Below, piece after piece: positions 1 through 11,885 of a stretch of DNA of 64,000 bases (within the stretch, counting starts at the first letter, position 1; each line of letters starts with the position of its first letter). The notes below the pieces were generated by a model. It had not been told where the DNA came from and ran no database searches. It saw only the letters and a list, made by a program, of their open reading frames with translations. Position numbers and translations under genes: made by a program. The stretch comes from Scalesia atractyloides (Eukaryota; Streptophyta; Magnoliopsida; Asterales; Asteraceae): positions 40,642,341 through 40,706,340 of the forward strand of contig CAMTDV010000012.1 of assembly GCA_947069175.1 (NCBI GenBank), in the 5' to 3' direction.

Positions 1-475
1 TGACTGATGACTATACATTTGGTAGTACAGCTCTCTTTGGCCAAGACGAAGTCACTTGTAGTCGTAAGGATCAGAGTTATGATCATTTCATTGATATAAC
101 TTCTGGTTTCAATTCTGACCCTTACACACCCAATTATGCGTTTGCTGCTAATGGGGAAAGCCAAACTTTTGACAACTTATGCTTTGAGATGTGTAACCTT
201 CAACATTTTGATCCATCAGATTTAGAAGAGATGGACATTTTGCACTAGTTGGCTCTGTTAAGTGTCAGGGCTAACAAGTATTACAAGAGAATTGGTAGGA
301 AGTTCCTAGGGTTGCATGGGGGACAAAAGTTGGGTTGGATAAATAAAAAATTAAATGTTATAAGTGTAATAGGCTAGTACACTTTGCTAGAGAATGTAGG
401 TCTCAAACCACTGCTCAGGCAGAGGTTAATCAACAGAGCTTCTTTACTTAGGGCTTTGTTGATTAGAGTAGCTTA
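1..475 (+). pseudogene. Copia (Sirevirus-type) gag, 3' part, element A
   Basis: C-terminal part of a copia gag, the nucleocapsid precursor; its start lies left of the window. The frame holds a conserved helix-rich end (roughly DLEEMDILH, then LLSVRANKYYKRIGRKF) with an internal stop near 247. A CCHC zinc knuckle follows at about 353-400 (C-Y-K-C, N-R-L-V, H, F-A-R-E, C), in a different frame from the upstream part. This CX2CX4HX4C spacing binds zinc and RNA in retrotransposon gag. Stops at 247 and after 450 plus the frameshift make it a pseudogene. It belongs with the pol downstream because order and orientation fit one element. Confidence 0.8.
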
Positions 476-2044
476 CCTGAGGATCTGAATGATGAAAACT
501 TTGCTCTAATTGCAGAAATTGAAAAGAAACTAAATGAATTTTGCTTTATGGCATTAGAGTCCAAGGTTGAGGGTGTTGAATTTGAGGAGGTAGGATCTAA
601 ATCTATTGAGTTTAATGTTCAGGATGAAACAGTGGTTAAAAAAGAAAGTGCTGATGAAGATGTGAAACCTTCGTCTGATCCATGAGAGGCTAGTGTTTGT
701 GAATGTGAATGTAACTGTGCCATGATGGCTGCTACTAAGGTATCTGCTTAGGTCCTAAAAGACCTATGCTTAGATAAATGCATCATAGCTTTGTACATAA
801 AAGAGGTGAATGAAAACCTTAGGAATAAGATTTCAGATGATGAATTGCAATTTGAAAAACTTTCAAAAGAATTAAAATCAAAATTGCTTGAAAGGATTCT
901 GAAATCAGCAGCTTAAAACATGAAGCAAGCATAACCAAGGATATACTCCAAACCATGATAGAAAATATCAGGTTTGAAAAGGAGTTGGAATCCACCTAAA
1001 TCACTTGTAAAAATGGGTGGAATCCTGCAAAGGTTATGAGATTTTGTTGGAAAACCAGGTCAAAAGTAACATAAAATATGGCATTGGATTCAAGAAAAAC
1101 GACCAAGTTTCTGAAAATATTCCTAAAATGATTCTGGTGTGGTTGAAATTATTCCAGCAAACTTGGCTGGTCAAGAAATCAAAGTCACAGATAAAAAGGA
1201 AATATAATTGTTTTAGAAAGACATGAGGGATACTCAACTTTTGAGGAGATTGAAAAATATCAATTCAAACCCACATGGTCTGATGAATGTGACATTCTTA
1301 AAAATTTTAAGCCAATGGATTTTTCAACCACTGAAGGTGTCAAAGCACCAAAGGCTAGAATCATTCCCATATCAAACTTACCAGCATATGTTACAACATC
1401 TGCTGACAAAAAGTCTGAAAAGGGAAAGAAGAAAGAAAAATCAAAAACTTGTTTTGTGATTTCTTTGAAAAGAAGAATCATGTTATAAAAACTGTCTTCT
1501 TCTAAAAGCTTATGACATCAATAAAACAGATGAGATCATTGATTCTCCAGATTGCTAAATCTGTAATAAAACAAATCATAAAACTTAAGAGTGTGTTTAT
1601 CTCAAAAACTTTGATATGAAAAAGAATGAGTATAAATCCAAAACACTAGAGAGTTCAAAGACAAGTACTGCAAAAGGAAAGTCTAAACAGACCTTTGTGC
1701 CTGTTGAAAACATTGTTACCAAGCACTGAACAAAACCTTTGCTTCAAGATAGGTACAGGTAACAAATGCTCCACCTACCAACCAGTACCCAAGAGGATAT
1801 GGCCAACCAATTTACCAAAAGGCACCTCTTAGTTATGAGGGTTACAAAAAGCTCTCAAAACTAAGAGTGAATAGCATCCTCATACTGTCATCTAAAAGGA
1901 GATGGGTCTCACAGATGTTACAAAGATCTGTTCAAACCTCTGCTCATTCTTCCAAATTTGAGGTTAGAATGTTTAAGACCCCTTCCAAAGCCATTTTGGC
2001 TTTGGAAACTCACCTGAACTAATTATTTACCATTGTGCAGGGAG
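476..2044 (+). pseudogene. Copia gag C-terminal extension with second zinc knuckle, element A
   Basis: Degenerate coding DNA between the first knuckle and the protease. Fragments read as charged, probably coiled-coil sequence (about 760-930, rich in K, E and L) and a basic linker (1220-1460). A second CCHC knuckle sits at 1553-1594 (C-x2-C-x4-H-x4-C) but carries two stop codons inside it. A long gag with more than one knuckle is compatible with Sireviruses. No frame is open for more than about 80 codons. Confidence 0.6.
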
Positions 2045-5000
2045 CTTCTACTGTCCTGATAGTTTTGGTATGTAGATAGAGGAGGCTCCAGGCATATGAC
2101 AGGATGTAGAGCCCTTCTCAAAGACTTTATGGCTCATGGAGTGGGTGATATATCCTTTGGTAATAATTCAAAAGGTGCTTGGGTCTGGAACAGTTCAGGC
2201 TGGGAAGCTCAATTTGAAAATGTCAATCTTATCGATAATCTGAAATTTAATCTTCTTAGTGTTTCAAAAATGAGTGATAGAGGCTATGGGTCATTATTCA
2301 CTAAGAAAACTTGTCAGATTGTTGGGCCAGAAGTGGTTAAAAAGATTGATCAAATCATAGCCGAGAGCAAAGCACAACTTGTTGCTCATAGGAATGGCAA
2401 TGTGTATGTGGTTGATATGTTGAAAGATAATCCAAAACTGATGCTTGTCTGTTCTCAGCTACCTCTAACAAAGAGACAGAACTATGGCACAGAAGAATTT
2501 GATACACAAATTTGACAACTATCACCACACTCTCTAAACAAGGCCTTGTAAGAGGCTTACCACAAAAAAATTTCGCAAAAGCAGAACATTGTGTTTCCTG
2601 TTTAAAAGGAAAACAACAGAAAAGTTCTTACAAACCAATTGGTGACTCCAAAATAAGTCAGTGTTTAAAATTGTTACACATGGACTTGTTTGGCCTTGTA
2701 AAAATCATGAGATTCAGTAAAAAGAGATATTGTCTTGTAATTATTGATGATGTTTCAAGTTTACATGGACTTACTTTTTGCACTCTAAGGATGAAACTGC
2801 AGGCATCTTGCAAGGATTTGTGAAACAAGTTGAAAAGCAACTTGACCTGCCAGTAAAAGTCTTCAGGAGTGACAATGGCACAGAGTTTAGAAATAAGGAG
2901 TTGGATGAGTTCTGTGTGTCAAAAGGAATTGTAAGGTAGTACAACATTCCAAGAACACCATAACAAAATGGGGTGGTTGAAAGGAAAAACAGGACTTTAA
3001 TTGAAGCTGCTAGAACTATGCTTGTAGACGTTGGTTTACCCTTGTCCTTTTGGGCAGAGGCTGTAAACACTGCTTGCTATATTCAAAATAGAATTTTAAT
3101 CAACCCCAGACATCAATCCACTGCTTATGAAACTCTATACAAGATTAAACCACTAATCTCCTATTTCAAAATCTTTGGCTGCCCATGCTTTATTTTGAAC
3201 TTAAAAGATTGAATTTCAAAATTTGCAGCCAAAGTAGACTGTGGTTATTTTCTAGGATACTCAACCACTTCTAAAGCCTACAGAGTCTTTAATTCAAGGA
3301 CTAGGTGCGTGGAAGAGAGTTTGAATGTAAAGTTCAATGAACTTTCTTCATTAAAATCCCAACAAATCTTACTGAACTTTTTGATTTAGACAAATTCACT
3401 TTTGAATCAGTGTCTGTTAAGACTGACCATGCAGGTATACCACAGTCTCCACATCATGATTATGGATATGGCATTGTGATTCCACAGTATAAAGCCACAT
3501 CCACCATCAGAGTTACAAATGTTGTCAACAACTGTGAAAACTCTACCACTGCTGGATCAACCACAGCTGATCCTCAATCCTCTGCATTTCATCAACCATA
3601 ACCTCTGTTGATAAAATTCCAACCACTGTGGATAAAAATTATCATGTTCTCACACCTATCTCACCAATACCTCCACCTCCACTTCAAACAGATGTTGGCT
3701 CTTCAAAATTGCCAACAAATGTTAGCTCAAATGATTCACATGTGCAGCCTTTACTCCAAAATGCCATCATTCCATACAAGGGGGGATCTAATCTACCTTA
3801 AAAACCATCCATCTAACCTTATCGTTGGCAACATAAATGAAGGGGTGCTCACCAGAAGCCAATCCTAAAACATTTTTCTTTTTGCTGGTTTCCTATCTCT
3901 CACACAACCTGTCAAGTACCAGGAGGCACTGAAAGACAATAATTGGATAGAAGCCATGCAGGAAGAGCTCCTCCAGTTTAAAAGACAACAAGTATGGGAA
4001 CTTGTACCATTGCCAAAGGATGTATATCCAATTGGCACAAAATGGGTCTTCAAAAGCAAACCTGATGAGAGGGGTATTGTTGTCAAGAATAAAGCTAGGC
4101 TTGTGGTTCAAAAACAGACAAGAAGAAGGCATTGATTATGATGAAACTTTTGCTCCTATAGCAAGATTGGAAGCCATCAGATTGTTCTTAGCTTTTCCTG
4201 CCAACCACAACATCAAGGTGTTTCAAATGGATATAAAAAGTGCATTCTTGTATGGTAAAATCAAAGAAGAGGCATATGTTTGTCAACCTCCTGGCTTTGA
4301 AGATGCATTTTATCCTGATGATGTCTACAAGCTTAACAAAGCTTTTTATGGCTTGAAACAAGCACCTAGAGCTTGGTATGAAACTCCCTCCACCTTTCTC
4401 TTGTCCATTGGTTTTTCAAAGGGTAAAATTGACAAAACCTTATTTTTAAAATGGAAAGGAAAGGATTTGATGCTTGTCCAAATTTATGTGGATGACATCA
4501 TTTTTGGATCCACATGCACTGCCATGTGTGAAGAGTTTAGAAAACTCATGGCAACAGAGTTTGAAATGAGTGCAATGGGTGAGCTCCAAGTAAAACAGTT
4601 GCAAAATGGCACATTCATTCATCAAAGTAAGTATGTCAAAGAACTACTTAAAATTTGATATGAATGATTGCAAACCATGTAGCACACCCATGGCAACCAC
4701 AAGCTTGTCACTATTGAAGAAAAATATGACTTGGTTGATCAAACTCTTTATAGAAGCATGATAGGTTCCTTATTGTACCTAACTGCATCAAGGCCATACA
4801 TTATGTTTGAAACATGTGTTTGTGCCAGATCCCAGTCAGCACCTAGAAAGTGCAATCTCATTGCTGTAAAAAGGATCTTCAGATACATAAAAGGTGCTCA
4901 CACACTTAGTATCTGGTATCCAGCTAATGGAAATATTGAGCTTTCAGGTTTCTCAGACAGTGATTTTGCTGGATGTAAAACCACGAGGAATTCCACTTCA

Positions 5001-5407
5001 GGAGGTTGTCAATTCCTCGGCAATTGCTTAGTGTCTTGGCAGAGCAAAAAGTAGGTTGTAGTATCAACATCCACAGCAGAGGTGAGTATATTACTGCTGC
5101 AAGCTGCAATGCTCAACTCCTGTGGCTTCAGAATCAGTTATTGGATTTTGGTGTAACTCCTTTAAAGACTCCTCTTCTGTTAGATAGTCAAGCAGCTGAA
5201 AACATCATTAAAAATCCAGTATCTCATTCTACCACCAAGCGCATTGATATCAGACATCACTTTGTGAGAGATTGCTATGAAAAATGTTTGATTTCTCTTC
5301 ATCATGTTCCAACTAAAGATCAACTAGTAGATGTTCTAACAAAAGCACTAGATACATCTACCTTTGACAGTTTGATCTATAGACTTGGTATGCTAAAAAT
5401 GGAATAA
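2045..5407 (+). pseudogene. Copia (Sirevirus-type) pol, element A
   Basis: Broken copia polyprotein in the order protease, integrase, RT, RNase H. The protease site near 2068-2100 reads Y-V-D-R-G-G-S-R-H-M-T-G, where the family has D-S-G, so the catalytic motif is altered. The pre-integrase part has LVRGLP and C-x2-C. Integrase residues are Asp in LLHMDLFG (~2680), Asp in FRSDNGTEFRN (~2870) and Glu in NGVVERKNRTLIEAA (~2970). RT carries WVFKSK, DETFAPIARLEAIR, MDIKSAFLYG, YGLKQAPRAWY and the YVDDIIFGS catalytic loop (~4483-4510). RNase H has SDSDFAGC, then STAE and HHFVRDCYEK, ending LGMLKME-stop at 5405-5407. Many frameshifts and stops (e.g. 2513, 2938, 3210, 4656) make it inactive. Confidence 0.9.
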
Positions 5408-5933
5408 AAACAAATTTTTTGGGTTCCATGTATAAAAGGAATTAAAATGTGTTCAGAAATATCAACTTTCATCCTTCAAAATAGCTAAAATTGAATTTTT
5501 CAATAAATCTCTTAAGTCTGTTCACAACCATTGTTTCTCAAAAACCTCTGCTTGGCATGAAAATCTATCCGTTGCTGAAAGTGTATCCTCTGTTCCTATT
5601 TCCACTGTTGGTGAAACCACCGTTTTCCCAATACACTGATAATCTATCCTCTGAAAGTGTAAAATCACCATTGATCATTCCTCTATTTAGAACCACTGCT
5701 GGTCTCCAGCAGAGGTTACCAAACAACTGTCATCCATTATACAACAGAGTTTACAACGCCACAGATGATATCCATAAGATCTTTTGGAAACCGCTGCCAC
5801 GTCAGCATTCACTTTTTCCCTTTATAAACCCTGTTTCATCCAAACAGAGTTTCCACTACCATTTCAATTTCAAACATAAAAATTTCTCCATTACTCTCCT
5901 TCTTCTCAAACCCTAGTCACTCACTTCTTCACC
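5408..5933 (+). other. pol-env spacer of element A
   Basis: Noncoding spacer between the pol stop and the env-like ORF. It is CT-rich and holds several copies of short related motifs (AACCTCTG, CAGAGGTT, ACCACTGCTG), which recur in the element's LTR as CTCTGCTGAAG and CAGAGGAT. I see no gene: the open frame at 5491-5916 has low-complexity composition and no recognisable domain. Confidence 0.55.
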
Positions 5934-8900
5934 ATGAATCTCATTATCAAAACTCCCCATAACTACCTTCCAATATTTTAAAAAACCAACAATAATACTG
6001 CGTTTCACTCAATGATTGATGTTCTACAAACATCATCTTTACAAAGATGTGTTACTTGTGAATGCTCCTATTTACATCGACATCCTCCGCCAGTTTTGGG
6101 TAAATGTTGAACTTCAAGTTAGAACAAAAAGCCTTTTGCCATCACCTCAAAAATTGGACAGCCACTTGTCCAAATCTCTCCTTCTACTATCTCCACCACT
6201 TTCGGTGTTAATGACATTGATGACCCCACATCTTTCTTAAAGAAAGATTTACACACAGAATTCATTGAGCGAGGATATGAAGGTCAGTTATCTGGTATCA
6301 CTATTTTCAAACCTGAATTTCCCGCTGACATGAAATTCTTTTTCCACACCATTTTACTTTGTTTGTCAAGCAAAACAACTGCTTTCAACGAAATACCTTT
6401 AAATATTCAATACCTGGGTTATGCTATTTTAACCAAATCTAAATTTAACTTTTCTTAGGTATCGTTTTCTGATTTGGTTGCAATTTTAATAATCTTAAAA
6501 AGGGTAAAGCTTTTTTGATACACCCTAGGTTGTTGAGTTTCTATTTACAAAAACAAGTTTTTGCTTCTGATTTTCAAAAGGTGTCATCAGTGAAGTTGGC
6601 AACCTTAAACACGAAACTTTTACTAGACTCTCAACACAAAAACCTAAGGTGTTGAAAACCAAAGCAACAATGACTGAGCCAATTTTGACTACTTTTACAA
6701 CCACTGCTCCTTCATCGGTTGCTGAGCCCACTGCTCCTTGGGAACCACAACACTACAACAAATGCTGTGCAACCCACACCAGCCAAATCCAAAAAGAAAC
6801 CCACCAAATCCACCAAGCCCACAACATGCCCCAAAATGTAGCTCTGGAAGATGAGATCCCAGATGTCTTACCTGTGACAATACAAAAGTCACTAACAACC
6901 ACTGCTGCTACTTACTTACAGCAATTGGTTTAAAGATCTCCACCAGCTCAAGCTTCTCTTGTTTCCTCACAAATAGAACAAGTTGTAATCAAAGGGACAC
7001 CACAATATGAGGCAGATGATTCAATTGAACATCAGTTCCCAGCCCCTCTCCCAGGGCTATGTCTCTTTCTACTCCCTTACCCACTTCTCTAATACCACCC
7101 ACTTTCATACCTTTGCTTGAAGAATAGTAAAACTTAGACACTGAGCAGTCCCTCTCACTCACTATTACCGAGAGTCAAATTTCACAATTGACTGCGTCTA
7201 AGACAACTCTATCTGCTAGCCCACAAGAAATTGAGGAGGTTACACCCCTAGAGTTACATGTAACTCTAGGTGGTAGTTCAAGTGAAGCAGCTACTACAAC
7301 TGCAGTCATAATAGTGGCTCAATTGGACAATGGTTACATCAGTAAGACTTCCTTGAAGGCAACAACTACTGAGGCTACAACAGTAACCTCTGAGCCAGTT
7401 GGAAGTCCCCAGTACCACGAACAAGAGGAATTTGGTGTTGATTTCCTTGAGACTCCTCATGATGATGCACTAAATACAACTACCTCTAGTAGGAATCTAG
7501 ATGATCCTATTCATTTAGGTGAAAATTACAATATCAAGAATTGACGGAGAGGATCTCTACCATGGAATCATCTATTGATGATATCAAGTCCATGATGACT
7601 CAACTGCTACAACATTCTCAAAGTCAACCTCCTTCATCTATCTCTGCTGCTGAGCTATGGAATGTCATGCAACCAACCTTCATTGCTCAAAGACAACTTT
7701 GTGATATACAACATGAGAATAACATGAAGTTGATTAGGAAAATGGTTGATGCCCGTTATAAGGATACGCAAGCTGATATTTGGGATATCAAAGACCATTT
7801 AGTGCAGGTTACTGGCTCTGCCCCGGTTGTCATTCTCAAAGAAGATGATGCCAAAAAGGGGGAGAAAGATTCACTGCGAAGGTTGCCGCCTGATCCAATT
7901 GTTAAATCTAAGGTGCAAAAACAGCCAAGTAATGCTGAAGTCTCTGTTGAGGCATCCAAAGCTTCTTCTAGAAAAGGGATTGATGAGACCCTAAATTTAG
8001 AGGCTGAAAGGATTGTCCTTGAAAAGTAGAAGCCACAAGATACATTGGAAGCAAAGGCTCTTATGCTTATTGAAGAAGAAGAGTCTAAGCAGCTTGAAAT
8101 AGAAGATGTTGGCACTTCAAAAAGAAGGAAATCTGCTAGAAAAAGTAAGACAGTCAACTTCCACCCCTTCTATAACATCTGCTGCAACCATTGCTTATGT
8201 ATCCTCCGTCACAACTATCCCAACAGAGGTTGGTGCCACTGCTGAGGAGGCAGATGTTGGATCAGCAGATCTTGCTCACACCACTGCCATGATCACCTTC
8301 CCAATCACAACTGAACCACTGCCCACACCATCCCGAATTCCCACACATCCAACATCACCCAAACTTAAATTCCAACGCAAAAGAAAAACTTTTGTTGTTG
8401 ATGATGATGAAGACTATCAATCACCACTTCCTACTTCTTCACAATCCATATCACAATCATCCTCATCACCTCCACACTCTGAAACTCCATTTCCCCCATT
8501 TCCAATCATGCACCTATCCTCCTCATTCCTTCCTATGGGTGCATTATACCCATTGGAATTTTTTGCAGTAAAAGGTGAGATTGAAGCTTTCTACAAAATA
8601 GAAGATCCAACAAAAAGAGACTTCCCTTCCTTGCTGGGGTATCGAAAGCCTAGGAACTTGGATGAGTATCTTAAACTAAAGGCTAGATAGGATGAGCACA
8701 TAGCAAAAGACAAATAAAAAGACAAAGATGACAGGGCTTTACAAATCTCCTTACAGTATCAACTGAACAAAGTCAGAAGCCTTGAAGAATTTGCTAAGGA
8801 GCTAAGTAAGTCTATGTCTGAACAGCCAACCACTGATGATCCAGAACTAAAAGAAGATTATCTTGATCATGTCATGAAGCATAAGTCTTACAAAGCAACA

Positions 8901-9517
8901 AGGGCACAATTTAAAGGCTGGTCGGCTAATGAGCTTAAAGAAGAAATTGAAAGAATTCATTCTATACTCCTCCTGTTTGGAAAAAGGCCAAAATTGAAAG
9001 CCAAGACCATTCTCTCAAAATTAAAAGGATGAAAGCCGAACTTGTTGATGCTTTATGTGGAACAACAAGGCATATTGCTAGATGGCCTGAATCTAAAGTG
9101 GTAGATACCTATAGAAGGTTGGAAGAATTAAGAAAAAAAGGATCATTCTATTCCAAGAAAGTCAATCTATGATCAAACAATCTCTTCTCTTAAACGTACC
9201 CTTGCTCCTAAAAGATTAACTTCAACCACTAGCTTATCCACCATTGCTTTGAATCAAGCAAAGAGGCAAAAGCATGTAGAAGAAGTAGATCAAAGGATGC
9301 ATGAAGAATTGAGAAAAGAGGGAATACAGAATCAAATTTTGTTTCACAGAGATGCTGCAAATGACAAACTTAGAGCCTCACTCTCAACACTTGTACGCAA
9401 ACCTACTTCACCAAACTCATCACAAATAACCCTACTTCCAAGAAAACCATATGACTTAAAAATTCTAAAATGGAAGTCTAACAAAGACAACCATGAATTG
9501 ACATTGCTCAGGTCAGA
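5934..9517 (+). pseudogene. Copia post-pol env-like ORF, element A, main part
   Basis: Third coding region downstream of pol, of the kind described as env-like in Sireviruses. A plausible start is the ATG at 5934 (accATGa), with an early stop at codon 16. The N-terminal domain has MIDVL, VNAPIYIDILRQFW (~6055-6105), then FIERGY, FKPEFP, KFFFHTILLCLS and QYLGYAIL (6258-6435). A Thr/Pro/Ser-rich middle (6650-7540) follows, then a charged helical segment (7541-8029; NNMKLIRKMVDARYKDTQADI), an acidic patch (VVDDDEDY, ~8393) and a basic C-terminal half (8800-9500). I see no convincing signal peptide or membrane span, so env is a positional name only. It is broken by frameshifts and split at 9517 by the solo LTR; its end resumes at 11691. 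Confidence 0.75.
9513..9517 (+). repeat. Target-site duplication TCAGA, left
   Basis: TCAGA lies directly before the TG of the solo LTR and again directly after its CA (11686-11690). The 5-bp match is expected of integrase-mediated LTR insertion. Confidence 0.85.
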
Positions 9518-9661
9518 TGTAACAATTGTGTAAAATGGGTTTCAAAAACCCACATCGTTTATTAATCAAGTATTGTTTAAATGTTCGTTACGTATTTTTT
9601 TAGCCTCGGTTAATTTAATATACAACAATTAATAAATATTGTAGAAATAAAGGAATTCGTA

Positions 9662-9682
9662 TTTAATAATAATAATAATAAT
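9662..9682. repeat. (AAT)n microsatellite
   Basis: Short run of AAT/TAA triplets in the left part of the solo LTR. Confidence 0.8.
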
Positions 9683-9723
9683 TGAATGAAAATAAACTTT
9701 AAAATAATAAAACAAAAATTAAA

Positions 9724-9797
9724 AGGGGAAACCGGGGTTCGAACTCGGGTCCCCCGTGTATACACACACACCAAACACCACTGCACTACACGCACAC
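9724..9797 (-). other. tRNA-like module 0 (minus strand) in solo LTR
   Basis: On the minus strand a near A box (TGTAGTGCAGTGGT) is followed by a perfect B box GTTCGAACC inside a possible TpsiC arm (CCGAG, loop, CCCCGG), then CCCCTTTTAATTTTTG as a T-run. This is the layout of a type-2 Pol III promoter. It cannot be folded into a full tRNA by eye: acceptor pairing is weak. It could be a decayed tRNA or a SINE head. Confidence 0.45.
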
Positions 9798-10275
9798 TTA
9801 TGCTGAGAATGAAAGCATTTAAGTCTTATATTGAAAACCCGCTTAAGCTTGCAACTACTATAGCAGAAATCTAGTAACTGCTCAAAAATCAATCAAGTTT
9901 AAATTCTTGATTTCGAAACTGTTGTACCAGTTACAACCTCCGCAATCAATCGCTAATTAACCCACATTCGGTTAAGGATTGGAAATCATCAATCCATGAT
10001 TTTGGGTTGTAACCGAAACCTTATGATTAGAAAGCTCGGCTATAAATACCAAAGCATTTCACCTAAATCGAACTTGCTATTCACTCACCCTCACCCTCTT
10101 TCAAATTCTTTTAAATTCTTAAATCATTCTGGTGTCTACGTTATGCATTTCAGTAGTCGTCTAAGATCAGTTAAACTGAATAAACAAGTATTCGGGCGGG
10201 TCGAGTTCTGGGTTTTTTTGATGAAGAAGATGAAGTTGAGTTAACTATATAACTAATTAAAATCGGGTTTTAAAC

Positions 10276-10380
10276 GGGTTAGACACACATCCAGCGGTGG
10301 ACTGTGTGCATTATACGCTGATGGTACCGAGTTCGATCCTTGAAGCAACACCGATCCACTGAAATAAAATCTTTTTTTAA
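10276..10380 (+). other. tRNA-like module 1 in solo LTR
   Basis: Begins with the shared GGGTTAGACAC box. A D-arm-like CATCCAGCGGTGG lies at 10288-10300, a perfect B box GTTCGATCC at 10331-10339 and a run of seven T at 10372-10378. A-to-B spacing is about 43 bp. Confidence 0.5.
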
Positions 10381-10439
10381 ACTAAACCATAATTGTCTCT
10401 CACTAAGTTGATAAATATAATAAAGATCCTATATTATAT

Positions 10440-10545
10440 GGGTTAGACACCAAGCCCAACTGGTTGGGCTGGGTGCAAACCAACCCGGGTCGCGGGTTCG
10501 AGTTGGAAACTCCACACTGGTTAGATCATTTAAAACCTTTTTAAA
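10440..10545 (+). other. tRNA-like module 2 in solo LTR
   Basis: Starts with GGGTTAGACAC (10440-10450). A-box-like AAGCCCAACTGG lies at 10452-10463 (10 of 12 to TRGCNNAGYNGG) and the B-box-like GTTCGAGTT at 10496-10504 is off by one at the last base. A five-T run follows near 10538. A-to-B spacing is 44 bp. Confidence 0.5.
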
Positions 10546-10607
10546 TTATCTAATTTCTGGATTTAACTCAATAAGTGTATAAGGATAATTAAAAACAGAA
10601 TCCTAAT

Positions 10608-10750
10608 GGGTTAGACACGTAGCTCAGTTGGAAGAGTTGCGTGCACGCAACTGAGAGGTCACGAGTTCGAGCCTCACCACACGCTGCCTAATAACACTAC
10701 CGACCGGTCAGGTCCTTGTCAGACCTGACAAGGTTCTTTTAAATTTTTTA
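10608..10750 (+). other. tRNA-like module 3 in solo LTR
   Basis: Best-preserved module. GGGTTAGACAC is at 10608-10618, TAGCTCAGTTGG at 10620-10631 matches the A-box consensus TRGCNNAGYNGG exactly, and GTTCGAGCC at 10665-10673 matches the B box GWTCRANNC exactly. The spacing is 45 bp. A 16-bp palindrome (GTTGCGTGCACGCAAC) occupies the anticodon-arm position. T-runs follow at 10737-10749. The acceptor ends do not pair well, so it is not a functional tRNA. Confidence 0.55.
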
Positions 10751-11685
10751 TTTTATTTTATTTATTTATTATATTATTTTTGTAGTTATATTTTAGTTAA
10801 AATCAATTAAAAATACTTAAAAATACCTTTTTGAAGGTTTTAAAATCTCAATAAAAACCACAATAATAACCTAAAAATCTAACAAAAAGTATTAAATCAA
10901 AATATTAATTTATATTTATCGAATTATCCGTTATTATTTTAGGTTAGTATCCTTTCGTCGGTTAAATTCTCAAACCGTGCGCATTTATTATCAAGCAAGG
11001 AACGCATCCACTGTGAGTGAATCCTTACAAATTTCCCTTTTTTAATTATATTTTCGGGTGTATCGTGTGTCGTACATGTTTTATTTATTTAAACACTTGT
11101 GCTAACATTATTACGTGATCAAATGTGTATATTTGTTTGTGTGGTTACATTTTATCATTTCAGTGCAATCATTCATTTAAGGCCCGTCAGTTCCTCGTGG
11201 GATACGAGTTGAGCATCAGGTGCCTCATTAGATCGGCTCCGTTTGATTGAGCCTTGATCTCAAGTTCATCATTCATCATGTTCATATTGTTCATTAGGGA
11301 TTATGTGGTTTGTGATTGTATATATATACACATATGCTTACTTATGGTCTATGCACAATTTTTATTTAAAGAATCAATTTATAACAACTGTTTAAATGTT
11401 TTACTTAGATTCACTCGCCAACGTTTGTTGACCCAAACCTTTGTTTTACGCATGATATAGGTGAACAGTTGAGGAGAGGAACACATAGGAATGGCCTTAG
11501 ATGATTAATAAAATATATTTTGTTTAGAACAATGTTTTCTTGAACTTGTATGTTTTCTTTTCTTTGAATATTTGAAGTTTTAATTTCAATTTAATAATAT
11601 GAAACCTCTTAGTAAATGTCATGAGCTTTGGTAATAACCCAATTATGCCCCGACTTTTATTTCCGCTGCGGGTCGAGGTGTGACA

Positions 11686-11690
11686 TCAGA
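11686..11690 (+). repeat. Target-site duplication TCAGA, right
   Basis: Second copy of the 5-bp duplication flanking the solo LTR. Confidence 0.85.
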
Positions 11691-11826
11691 TGGTAGAGTT
11701 CAAAAGATAAAGATGGAGGATGCATATGGTCTGGATAATCTCCAAGACTTGCTGAATCTTGAACTTGAAAGGGATGTAGAAGACATGATTGCCCTGGATT
11801 TTGAACTTCAATTCAAAGGCAAATAA
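11691..11826 (+). pseudogene. Env-like ORF of element A, C-terminal end
   Basis: Coding sequence that continues the frame broken at 9517: a charged tail with LDNLQDLLNLELERDVED and a stop TAA at 11824-11826. The counterpart in element C (about 17960-18094) has the same ending pattern (LQDLLSLPLERDPDD, then a basic tail), which confirms that this is the true C-terminus. Confidence 0.75.
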
Positions 11827-11885
11827 GGGAATCATTGATGAGAAATAAAGATTAGAAATAAATTTTAGTTTTTGACTCATCTATT

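Larger units (their letters stand above)
9518..11685 (+). mobile_element. Solo LTR (gypsy-like, 2168 bp) inserted in env-like ORF
   Basis: The block starts TGTAACA and ends TGTGACA, is flanked by identical TCAGA repeats, and interrupts an env-like reading frame that resumes on the far side. It contains no internal element coding region, so it is a solo LTR left by LTR-LTR recombination. The ends and the CCGCTGCGG-type stretch before the 3' terminus resemble gypsy chromovirus LTRs; lineage is inferred. The plus orientation is uncertain. ORFs inside (e.g. 9996-10244, 11254-11460) are short with no domain. Its most unusual content is the set of tRNA-like modules annotated separately. Confidence 0.85.

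Noticed and set aside
10608..10690. Functional tRNA gene
   Set aside because: A and B boxes are perfect but acceptor and T stems do not pair adequately; kept as tRNA-like.
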